From Staphylococcus aureus (lineage in GTDB: Bacteria > Bacillota > Bacilli > Staphylococcales > Staphylococcaceae): a stretch of 64,000 nt of DNA. Below are positions 37,433 through 45,973 of this stretch, one piece after another (the first letter of the stretch is position 1; the number at the start of each line of letters is the position of its first letter). Below the pieces are notes generated by a model. The model was not told the origin of the DNA and searched no databases. It saw only the letters and a list, made by a program, of their open reading frames with translations. The translations under genes and the position numbers were made by a program. The DNA lies in assembly GCF_001027105.1 (NCBI RefSeq), contig NZ_CP011526.1, positions 186,001 to 250,000 of the forward strand, in the 5' to 3' direction.

Positions 37433-38908
37433 TTATCGTTCAATCGTTGTTCGATAATCGATTAAATAGATACCTTCAGGTGTTACTTTATAATTTTTAA
37501 CCTTAGAGTTAGCAGCGACTATTTGATCGTTGTAAGCAATATAACTGTTTGGTACATCTCGACTTGATAATTTAATAATATCATTAGAAATATTGTGACG
37601 TTCCTTAACATCTACAGTATGATTCAATTGATTAATTAAATCATCGACGTTGCTATTATTGTAGTCTCCTTTATTAATAGCACCATCTTTTTTATATGCT
37701 TGATTAAAGAAATAACCTGTATCTCCACGAGGAATTGTTCCGAAACTATACATCGTTGCATCCCATGCAGAACGGTCTTTTAAGTAACCTTCTATGTCAT
37801 CAACACTTTTAATGTCGATTTCAATATTTGCTTTTTTAGCATCTGATTGTAATACTTGCGCAATTTTCGATAGCTCTGGACGACCGTCATACGTAATTAA
37901 CTTAATTTTTAAAGGGTGTTCTTTTGTATAACCATCTTTAGCTAATAACATTTTTGCTTGTTCGATATTTTGTTTGGTTAACTTAGGTTCTTTAATATAT
38001 GGAATTTTATCATTAAATGGACTCGTTGCAGGTTTCGCATAACCTTGATAAATATGATCTGCAATACCTTGTCTATCAATGATATGATCTAATGCTTCAC
38101 GAACGGATTTAGTCATTTTTTTATTAGTATGATTATACATAAGTAAAGAAGTTCTAAATCCAGATTCTTTTGACACTTTTAAATTTTGATTATTTTCTAT
38201 GTCTTGAACTTTATTAACTGGGACATCAGTTATTAAATCATCTTTTTGAGATTCTAAATTTCTGACGCGATTATTGCCGTCTTCTTGGTACGTCACAGTA
38301 ATATGATCAAGTTTCGGTTTACCTTGCCAATAGTCCTTAAAATTCGACAATGATATTTTTCGAGATTGCTTATAATCTTTTATTTGGTAAGGGCCTGTAC
38401 CAACAGGAGTTTGATTAACATCTGATTTAGCATCTGTATCATAAATTGCCATAAAAGGATTAGCTAATTCAGATACAAGTTCAGGGTAAGCGGAGTTGGT
38501 TTTAATTGTCAGTTTTTGACCTTTAGCGGTAATTGATGATATTGGTAATGAATATTTGACCAAGTCGCTTTTTTTCATGCTATTTTCAAGGCTAGATTTC
38601 ACTTTTTCTGCAGTCAATTTTTGACCGTTTTGAAATTTAATATTATCTTTTAATTCTATATCTAACGTTGTATCATTTGGTTGATGATACGATTTCACTA
38701 ATGCTTTTTCTATTTTTCCTTGATCATTTGTTTTAAATAATGATTCTGCAGCACCAATCTTAACTGGTACATCTGTTTCATAAGGTGCAATAGACTTTGT
38801 TTTTAACGGTAACGAAATATTTAAGTCTTTGCCAGATGAATGCATTGAGCCACATCCTGATAACACTAATACTGCTGAAAATATAGTTGCTAGTCTTTTA
38901 AACTTCAT
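37433..38908 (-). CDS. SBP-family-5 (oligopeptide/nickel type) lipoprotein, no adjacent transporter
   Basis: The 491-residue protein starts after AGAGAGTG and has a lipoprotein signal, IFSAVLVLSGCGS, with the lipobox Cys at about residue 20. The rest is an extracellular solute-binding protein family 5 fold (VGTGPYQIKDYKQSRKISL, NFKDYWQGKPKLDHITV, VREALDHIIDRQGIADHIY). Members bind oligopeptides, nickel chelates or related ligands and feed an ABC importer. No permease or ATPase is adjacent, so it must partner a system elsewhere or be an orphan. It is often annotated as nickel- or peptide-binding; I could not identify ligand residues. Confidence 0.85.
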   Translation of the reverse strand: MKFKRLATIFSAVLVLSGCGSMHSSGKDLNISLPLKTKSIAPYETDVPVKIGAAESLFKTNDQGKIEKALVKSYHQPNDTTLDIELKDNIKFQNGQKLTAEKVKSSLENSMKKSDLVKYSLPISSITAKGQKLTIKTNSAYPELVSELANPFMAIYDTDAKSDVNQTPVGTGPYQIKDYKQSRKISLSNFKDYWQGKPKLDHITVTYQEDGNNRVRNLESQKDDLITDVPVNKVQDIENNQNLKVSKESGFRTSLLMYNHTNKKMTKSVREALDHIIDRQGIADHIYQGYAKPATSPFNDKIPYIKEPKLTKQNIEQAKMLLAKDGYTKEHPLKIKLITYDGRPELSKIAQVLQSDAKKANIEIDIKSVDDIEGYLKDRSAWDATMYSFGTIPRGDTGYFFNQAYKKDGAINKGDYNNSNVDDLINQLNHTVDVKERHNISNDIIKLSSRDVPNSYIAYNDQIVAANSKVKNYKVTPEGIYLIDYRTTIER

Positions 38909-39105
38909 TTCATTAACACTCTCTTTCTAATTACTATGTAAAACCCAACAATTAATATTTTAAAACTTTATTTTGTTAAAGTAAAATGTTGTTCAAGTTT
39001 AGTAATTATTAAAGTTCAATTAATTGTAGTAATTATGCTTTTTAAAAATAAATATTAGAAATGAAGTTAGCGACATTTATAGTGATTCACGATAAACATA
39101 TATAA

Positions 39106-39462
39106 CTAAGTATTGAGCAACTGCTGTAGTACTACAGCTTGGTTATGTTTAGTATCTTTTGCTGCATATAACAATAGAACATGATTATGCTGATTTACAA
39201 TATCCTTTAATTTTTCAAAAGCATCTTTTTGCGCATCCTGATCACGTAATTCTTTTTCATATTTTTCTTTAAAAGCTCCAAAAAGTTTAGGATCATGTTG
39301 GAACCATTGTCGCAACTCAGTAGAAGGGGCAATGTCTTTTAACCAATAATCTAGGTTAGCAGTTCTTTTCGAAATACCTCTCGGCCAGACTCTATCGACT
39401 AGGATACGAATAGCGTCGGTATTATCTTTATTGTCATAAATCCGTCCAATATCTACGGTCAT
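39106..39462 (-). CDS. DUF488 family protein
   Basis: The start is the ATG of MTVDIGRIYDNKDN, behind AAAGGAG; the longer frame adds 12 residues past the ribosome site. The 118-residue protein matches the DUF488 family in its hallmark RILVDRVWPRGISKRTANLDYWLKDIAPS (about residues 18-46) and the acidic-aromatic stretch ELRQWFQHDPKLF, with a C-terminal LLYAAKDTKHNQA. The family's activity is not established. It is cytosolic and monocistronic. Confidence 0.85.
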   Translation of the reverse strand: MTVDIGRIYDNKDNTDAIRILVDRVWPRGISKRTANLDYWLKDIAPSTELRQWFQHDPKLFGAFKEKYEKELRDQDAQKDAFEKLKDIVNQHNHVLLLYAAKDTKHNQAVVLQQLLNT

Positions 39463-39516
39463 CTTGTGAACTCCTTTCTTATGAAATTCAGTGAGCATAC
39501 ATCAATGCATGTTGTG

Positions 39517-39567
39517 GTGGGACGACCAAATAAATTTTGCGAAAATATCATCTCTGTCCTACTCCCA
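39517..39567. repeat. Dispersed S. aureus intergenic repeat (GTGGGAC...GTCC type)
   Basis: GGTGGGACGACCAAATAAAT through ATCATCTCTGTCCTACTCC spans the unit; its ends pair (GGGAC/GTCC). The composition matches the widely scattered S. aureus element bordered by GGGACAG/CTGTCCC. Function unknown. Confidence 0.6.
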
Positions 39568-39568
39568 A

Positions 39569-39608
39569 TTAAAAAACAGCCATGACAAAGTAAAGTCATA
39601 GCTGTTTT
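39569..39608 (-). terminator. Terminator of the hmp / small membrane protein transcript
   Basis: AAAACAGCCATGAC and GTCATAGCTGTTTT form a 14-bp stem with one mismatch. The T tract is on the minus strand, after the small gene. Confidence 0.85.
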
Positions 39609-39618
39609 GGTATAGATG

Positions 39619-39792
39619 TCATTTATTTTTACGTTTAGTTAAATACTTCAAACCAACTGCAAAGACCGTGTACCCGGCTATGGTTTGTATCAATGTTTTA
39701 ATTAAATTATTATTTTTAACAATAATATTTGCAGTAACAATACTTACGAAATATAATGCAAATACTTTTACGTAACGTTGATTAAGTTTCAT
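39619..39792 (-). CDS. Small predicted membrane protein, 57 aa
   Basis: The frame runs from ATG (39790-39792) to TGA (39619-39621): basic N-terminus MKLNQRYVK, a hydrophobic segment VFALYFVSIVTANIIV, a second one LIKTLIQTIAGYTVFAVGL, and a basic C-terminus KYLTKRKNK. That is a two-span hairpin. It lies 25 bases after hmp on the same strand and ends at a terminator, so it is probably co-transcribed with hmp. AAGAGG is rather far from the ATG (about 12 bases), so the start is provisional. Family not recognised. Confidence 0.65.
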   Translation of the reverse strand: MKLNQRYVKVFALYFVSIVTANIIVKNNNLIKTLIQTIAGYTVFAVGLKYLTKRKNK

Positions 39793-39817
39793 ATGAGCAC
39801 TAAACCTCTTTTCTCAG

Positions 39818-40963
39818 TTATACTGCAACGCTTAGTCTTGGAATAAATGTTTCGTAGTGTACGCGATCCATATCGTAATTTAAAGATTTAAGTGCTTCGA
39901 TCATAGATTGTAAGAATTTTGTACCACCACAGATATAAATTTCAGGTTTATTTGCTAAAAATACTTGTAATTCTTCAGCACCAATATAGCCTTGTTTATC
40001 TTTTAAGTGTGTATATAATTTAGCGTTGTCATGATGGCTTGCGATACTGTTGAAGTTGTCTTTGAAAGGTAAATGTTGTTCATTTTCAGCAACTTGAACC
40101 ATCTGTGTATCTAAACCTTTGGCAGAGGCAGCTTCATACATAGCTACTAAAGGTGTAACACCAATACCTGAACCTAAGAAAAGTTGTGGTTCAGTCGTAT
40201 TCTCTAATACGAATCCACCTACAGGCGCAGCTAAATTAATCATATCGCCTTCTTTAATCTCATCGTGTAAAATTGTTGAAACTTCGCCTTCATGTTCTGT
40301 TGTGACATCACGTTTAACGCCAAAAGTTAAATGGTTTTTTTCACCTGATACGATAGAATAGTGACGTTTAGCTCTATATGGAAGTTTATCACTAGAAACA
40401 TCAACTGTGATGTATTGGCCTGGTGTAAATTCACTAAAGTCATATTCTTCAGTTTCAACTGTAAATGATTTAATGTCTTCAGATTCTTGTTTAATATTGG
40501 TAATTTTGAATGGTTTAAAACCAATCCACATCATTTGATCATAAATTTCTTTTTCAATTTGGATGAACACATCCGCAATAACGCCATATGCTTTTGCCCA
40601 AGCTTGAATGACAGGGTCATTTTCTTCTAATCCTGTCACGTCTTGAATGGCTTTTAATAAATTTTTCCCCACAATTGGATAATGTTCAGCATAAACTTGT
40701 AGTGCGCAGTGTTTATATGCGACTGGCATAATGACTGGTTTAATAACACTTAAGTTATCGATATTAACCGCTGCGGCCATTACAGCTTGTGCTAATGCTG
40801 AAGATTGCATGCCTCGTTTTTGGTTCGTTTGATTAAACATGTTTAAAAGTTCAGGATGCGCTTTAAACATTTTTGGATAAAAGATTGACGTAATTTCTGT
40901 CCCTTTCTCTTTAAGTAAAGGCACCGTTTGTTTGATAATGTCTTTCTCTTGTTCTGTAAGCAT
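39818..40963 (-). CDS. hmp: Flavohaemoprotein (nitric oxide dioxygenase)
   Basis: The 381-residue protein starts behind AAAGGAGGAG. Residues 1-140 are a globin with proximal haem His in AYKHCALQVYAEH (about residue 84) and the distal Tyr in SIFYPKMF (about 28). Residues 150-255 form the FAD domain (YRAKRHYSIVSG binding FAD). Residues 260-381 form the NAD domain (FLGSGIGVTPLVAMYEAA and YICGGTKFLQ). It oxidises nitric oxide to nitrate with NAD(P)H and oxygen. In S. aureus hmp is induced by nitric oxide through SrrAB (established). ldh1, also nitric-oxide-inducible, is divergent with 572 bases between. Confidence 0.96.
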   Translation of the reverse strand: MLTEQEKDIIKQTVPLLKEKGTEITSIFYPKMFKAHPELLNMFNQTNQKRGMQSSALAQAVMAAAVNIDNLSVIKPVIMPVAYKHCALQVYAEHYPIVGKNLLKAIQDVTGLEENDPVIQAWAKAYGVIADVFIQIEKEIYDQMMWIGFKPFKITNIKQESEDIKSFTVETEEYDFSEFTPGQYITVDVSSDKLPYRAKRHYSIVSGEKNHLTFGVKRDVTTEHEGEVSTILHDEIKEGDMINLAAPVGGFVLENTTEPQLFLGSGIGVTPLVAMYEAASAKGLDTQMVQVAENEQHLPFKDNFNSIASHHDNAKLYTHLKDKQGYIGAEELQVFLANKPEIYICGGTKFLQSMIEALKSLNYDMDRVHYETFIPRLSVAV

Positions 40964-41309
40964 GATACTCCTCCTTTAATCTGTATATTTTGATTATTCT
41001 ACTAAAAATTTCGATATTCAATTAATTGGTTTGAGAAAATATAAATAAAATGGCAAATTTGATAATTGTATGACATTTTTAATTTTTTAAATACTTATCA
41101 ATAAGCATTGTGTACAATTGTCTGTTTGCACACCGACGATTGAGCGCATTTATTTGACTAATTCAAAAAACATTGTTGTTTTCCTAGAAAAAAGTAAACA
41201 TGATAATAAAAATGTGAAAGTGTAAATAATCACTGGCGAAGTACGAAGACTAAAGACATCTAAGATGTAATCGTATACAAATTAAAAAGGTGTAAAAATT
41301 AAAATAAAA

Positions 41310-41384
41310 TGTGAAATAAATCACAATTTAATATTGACCCAGTACTTAATGCATGTTACATTTTATATGTGAAATAAATCACAA
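41310..41384 (+). promoter_or_regulatory. ldh1 promoter bracketed by two identical Rex-type palindromes
   Basis: TGTGAAATAAATCACA occurs at 41310-41325 and again, identical, at 41369-41384. Between them TTGACC (41334-41339), 17 bases, and TACATT (41357-41362) form a sigma-A promoter, with the second palindrome at the start point. Rex (NADH/NAD sensor) is the known repressor of ldh1. A Crp/Fnr-type regulator (ArcR) could use the same sequence. Confidence 0.82.
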
Positions 41385-41511
41385 ACTTAAAAGCGGATGA
41401 CACATGACCTTTTAAGTTATGCGTTGAAAATAAAAGAGATGTTTATTTGCTTTTGTATCGTCAATAAGCAGCATTAAACTAACATATTTGAAGCTACATG
41501 TATGTTAGTGA

Positions 41512-42489
<978 letters not shown>

Positions 42490-42547
42490 CTTTTTATAAA
42501 ATCTATACCATCCCAAAAATTGTAAAACCTTACCCAAAAAATTGTAT

Positions 42548-42595
42548 AAAGGGCTATTTGATACAACTATATGTGTCGAGTGGCCCTATTTTTAA
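42548..42595 (+). terminator. Terminator after ldh1
   Basis: AGGGCTATTTGATACA pairs with TGTGTCGAGTGGCCCT; nearly all differences from Watson-Crick pairing are G-U. ATTTTTAA follows. Confidence 0.75.
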
Positions 42596-42732
42596 TGTAG
42601 TGAAAGTCGTTGTTGAAATTAAATTCAAATCTGGCACTTAAGCTTTAATCATAGCATTAAGATGATTGTCTAGCAGAGGCGATTTGCGGGCTCACTACAG
42701 TGCATGATGAACTTAATGCTTCAAATGTAACA

Positions 42733-42781
42733 TTAAAAATAAAAGCAACGATGTCACTTCTTACTTCGTACATCGTTGCCA
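42733..42781 (-). terminator. Terminator of the PTS EIICB gene
   Basis: On the minus strand GGCAACGATGT pairs with ACATCGTTGC, followed by TTTTATTTTT. It is about 30 bases after the stop codon. Confidence 0.85.
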
Positions 42782-42808
42782 TTAGTTCTGTTGATATTTC
42801 GGTTAGTC

Positions 42809-44338
42809 TTAATCCCCGAGCAATTCTTCAATTTCATTTTTGATAACTGTAACGTGAGGCCCATAAATTACTTGCACACCAGTGCCTTGCTGGATTACAC
42901 CTTTGGCACCAGTACTTTCGAGTAATACTTTATCGACTTTGTCATTTTGATGAAGTGTGACGCGTAGTCTCGTTGCACAACAGTCAACGATTTCAATGTT
43001 ATCTTTGCCTCCCAAACCAGCAACAATAGTTTGTGCTCTTTCAGTAGCCTCAACTTGTTGTGCTGCAGCTTTATCTTCTCGACCAGGTGTTTTGAAATTA
43101 AATTTCGTAATTAAGAATCTGAAAACGATGTAATACAAACAGAACCACACAATTCCAATAGGTATGACGTATAGGTAGTTTGTTTTACTATTACCTTGTA
43201 GCACACCAAAGAGTAAGAAATCGATAAAGCCTCCACTGAAGGTTTGACCAATTGTAATGTTGAAAATGTCTGCCATCATAAATGCTAATCCATCAAAGAA
43301 GGCATGGATTACATAAAGAATAGGTGCGACAAACAAGAAACTAAACTCTAAAGGTTCGGTAATACCTGTTAAAAATGAAGTGAGTGCAGCGGATAACATT
43401 AAACCGCCGACAACTTTTTTATGTTCAGGTTTAGCTGTGTGATAAATTGCAAGTGCGGCACCACATAAGCCGAACATCATCGTAATAAAACGGCCTGACA
43501 TAAAGCGTGACACACCTGAATAATACTTCGTCACATCTGGATCACCAAGTTGAGCAAAGAAGATGTTCTGCGTACCTTGAACTAAGTGCCCTTTGACTTC
43601 TAAAGTACCACCAAGTGCCGTCTGCCAAAACGGTAAGTAAAAAATATGGTGTAAACCGAGTGGACCTAACAATCTTAAGATGAAGCCATAAACAAAAGTA
43701 CCGATGGCACCTGTTTTCGTTACAAATCCACCAACATGATAAATGCCGGCTTGTATGCTTGGCCAAATGAAAAACATCAATACACCTAAAAAGATTGCGG
43801 CAAATGCTGTGACAATAGGGACAAATCTAGAGCCACCAAAGAAACCTAAATACGGTGGTAATACCACTTTGTGATATTTGTTGTGAAGTATTGCGGTCAT
43901 AATACCTGTGATAATCCCGCCAAAAACACCGGTTTCAACCGTTTGTATACCGAGCACCATGCCTTGTCCATTTTGTGCAAGCTGATCTTTTGCCAATGTG
44001 CCCGTGATAGTTAATAAGCCATTCATAGTTGCGTTCATAATTAAGAAACCGAGCAGCGCAGCTAAACCTGCAGTACCTTTATCGCTTCTAGATAATCCGA
44101 TTGCGACACCAATTGCAAAGATGACCGGTAAATTTTGGAAAACAATACTACCTGCAGCTGACATTAATGTAAAAATATTTTGTAATAAGGTAATATCTAA
44201 AATAGGGTATGCTTTAACGGTGTTTGGATTACTTAATGCACCACCGATACCCAACAATAGACCTGCAGCTGGTAAGATTGCGATAGGTAACATAAAGGAC
44301 TTGCCGAACTGCTGTGCTTTTTCAAATAAAGATTTCAT
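42809..44338 (-). CDS. PTS glucose/maltose-type EIICB permease
   Basis: The start is the ATG of MKSLFEKAQQFGKSF, seven bases after AGGAGGG; an ATG two codons earlier touches that site. The 509-residue protein has an EIIC domain (about residues 1-400, GITEPLEFSFLFVAPILYVIHA in the sugar-binding loop) and a C-terminal EIIB domain (about 430-509) with the phosphorylated Cys in NIEIVDCCATRLRVTL. There is no EIIA, so it relies on a shared EIIA-Glc. It is one of several S. aureus EII-Glc paralogues, and I cannot tell which (glcA/B/C) from sequence. It is divergent from the nucleoside hydrolase gene. Confidence 0.9.
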   Translation of the reverse strand: MKSLFEKAQQFGKSFMLPIAILPAAGLLLGIGGALSNPNTVKAYPILDITLLQNIFTLMSAAGSIVFQNLPVIFAIGVAIGLSRSDKGTAGLAALLGFLIMNATMNGLLTITGTLAKDQLAQNGQGMVLGIQTVETGVFGGIITGIMTAILHNKYHKVVLPPYLGFFGGSRFVPIVTAFAAIFLGVLMFFIWPSIQAGIYHVGGFVTKTGAIGTFVYGFILRLLGPLGLHHIFYLPFWQTALGGTLEVKGHLVQGTQNIFFAQLGDPDVTKYYSGVSRFMSGRFITMMFGLCGAALAIYHTAKPEHKKVVGGLMLSAALTSFLTGITEPLEFSFLFVAPILYVIHAFFDGLAFMMADIFNITIGQTFSGGFIDFLLFGVLQGNSKTNYLYVIPIGIVWFCLYYIVFRFLITKFNFKTPGREDKAAAQQVEATERAQTIVAGLGGKDNIEIVDCCATRLRVTLHQNDKVDKVLLESTGAKGVIQQGTGVQVIYGPHVTVIKNEIEELLGD

Positions 44339-44699
44339 CAACATCCCTCCTAATTATTCTCAATATAGCTTTTGAGAAATTTAATATCAATATATATTCT
44401 GTGTATGAAAATATTTTTCATAAAAATTGTTTGAATCATGTAACAATCATATAAATTGCTGTTTATATTGTTGTGAAAATGAGTTGACAAAAGTCGGTAT
44501 AGATATGTAGACATCCTATTTTTAGCGAGGTAGGTTGATAAGGCATATCGGATAAATTTATAAGCCATAAAATAGATAAATAGTGTTTGTATCCAAAAAT
44601 ATGAGAAAGTTAAAACTATTTTTCAAAATAAACATGATTCACCACATAAATAAATATACATAAGCTATCGATAACAACTTAAGAAAGGTGGATATATAA
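44339..44699. other. Divergent intergenic region between the PTS gene and nucleoside hydrolase
   Basis: A TTGACA (44484-44489) lies on the plus strand, but no good -10 follows at 16-18 bases. No cre, terminator-like antiterminator RNA or repeat was recognised; nothing else is visible. Confidence 0.4.
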
Positions 44700-45635
44700 A
44701 TGAAAAGAAAGATTATTATGGATTGTGATCCAGGACACGATGATGCAATAGCATTAATTTTAGCGGGGGCAATTGACAGTCCACTAGAGATATTAGCTGT
44801 AACAACAGTCGCAGGTAATCAATCAGTTGACAAGAATACGACAAACGCCTTGAACGTATTGGATATTATGGGACGCCAAGATATAGCAGTAGCGAAAGGT
44901 GCGGATAGGCCGTTAATTAAACCAGCTGCCTTTGCTTCTGAAATACATGGGGAATCTGGATTAGATGGTCCGAAACTACCGTCGACACCATCACGTCAAG
45001 CAGTTGCAATGCCAGCATCAGATGTGATTATAAACAAAGTGATGACGAGTGATACACCTGTAACAATTGTAGCGACAGGTCCTCTTACGAATGTAGCAAC
45101 GGCATTGATTCGTGAGCCAAGAATCGCTGAGCATATTGAATCTATTACTTTGATGGGTGGTGGTACATTTGGAAATTGGACGCCTACAGCAGAATTCAAT
45201 ATTTGGGTAGATGCTGAAGCAGCGAAGCGTGTTTTTGAAAGTGGGATTACTATAAATGTGTTTGGTTTAGATGTAACACATCAAGTTTTAGCCGACGATC
45301 ACGTGATTGAACGCTTTGAAAGTATCAATAATCCTGTTGCACAGTTCGTCGTAGAATTATTGCAATTCTTTAAGAAGACATACAAGACTCACTTTAATAT
45401 GGATGGTGGTCCAATACATGATGCTTGTACAATTTTGTATTTGTTACAACCAGAATTGTTTACAATGGTACCCGTTAATATCGACATTGAACATCAAAGT
45501 CCACTAACTTATGGCACTATGGCTGTCGATTTAAATCATGTTACAGGTAAGCCTGCCAATGCTTATTTTGCTACAGCAGTTGATGTTGAAGAAGTGTGGA
45601 ACTTGATAGACCATAAGTTACGTACATACGAATAA
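44700..45635 (+). CDS. Ribonucleoside hydrolase (IunH/Rih family)
   Basis: The 311-residue protein, behind AAAGGTGG, opens with KIIMDCDPGHDDAIALILAG, the DxDxGxDD calcium-site motif of inosine-uridine-preferring nucleoside hydrolases. VDAEAAKRVF and HDACTILYLLQPE (C-terminal Asp and His near the active site) also fit. It splits ribonucleosides into base and ribose. Pyrimidine-specific (RihA/RihB) or mixed specificity cannot be decided. It is monocistronic with a terminator. Confidence 0.92.
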   Translation: MKRKIIMDCDPGHDDAIALILAGAIDSPLEILAVTTVAGNQSVDKNTTNALNVLDIMGRQDIAVAKGADRPLIKPAAFASEIHGESGLDGPKLPSTPSRQAVAMPASDVIINKVMTSDTPVTIVATGPLTNVATALIREPRIAEHIESITLMGGGTFGNWTPTAEFNIWVDAEAAKRVFESGITINVFGLDVTHQVLADDHVIERFESINNPVAQFVVELLQFFKKTYKTHFNMDGGPIHDACTILYLLQPELFTMVPVNIDIEHQSPLTYGTMAVDLNHVTGKPANAYFATAVDVEEVWNLIDHKLRTYE

Positions 45636-45973
45636 TAATACTTAATTAAATAGATACAGTTAACCCTAAGGCGCCTGATATAAGCGTCCTTAGGGTTTTT
45701 GTATTGGGTTACAATGGTCATGACAATTTGATAATGATTGAGATATGTATGTTAAAAATGCTTCAAAAAAACACAAAACACAAAAATATATGCAAAAATT
45801 TCAATTGCTTTATTTTAAAAGATTAAAATCACAAAAAATATAGATATAATTGAAATGTTGTTAAAACATCACAATGATGTACATGCTCATTTTGAAAATA
45901 TGTGTTCAAAGTGTGTACATCGGTGTGACGATTGATGATAAATTGAGCTCAGATGCTCAAAGGAGAATCGAAC
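45636..45973. other. Intergenic region upstream of the PTS regulator gene
   Basis: After the terminator the stretch is very A-rich. TATAAT (45845-45850) could be a -10 box for the regulator gene, about 125 bases before its ATG, but no matching -35 was found. Confidence 0.35.
45662..45702 (+). terminator. Terminator of the nucleoside hydrolase gene
   Basis: AACCCTAAGGCGC pairs with GCGTCCTTAGGGTT (one bulged base), followed by TTTTG. Confidence 0.88.

Noticed and set aside
37397..39567. Inverted-repeat ends as an insertion sequence
   Set aside because: The two repeat pieces are a short dispersed intergenic family; the DNA between them encodes ordinary genes and no transposase.
41310..41384. 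Palindromes read as Crp/Fnr sites
   Set aside because: S. aureus ldh1 is a known Rex target and the AT-rich centre fits Rex; a Crp/Fnr-type (ArcR) site is kept only as an alternative.
44350..44568. 72-codon minus-strand open frame between the PTS and nucleoside hydrolase genes
   Set aside because: No ribosome site and biased Ile/Tyr/Asn content expected of AT-rich noncoding DNA.
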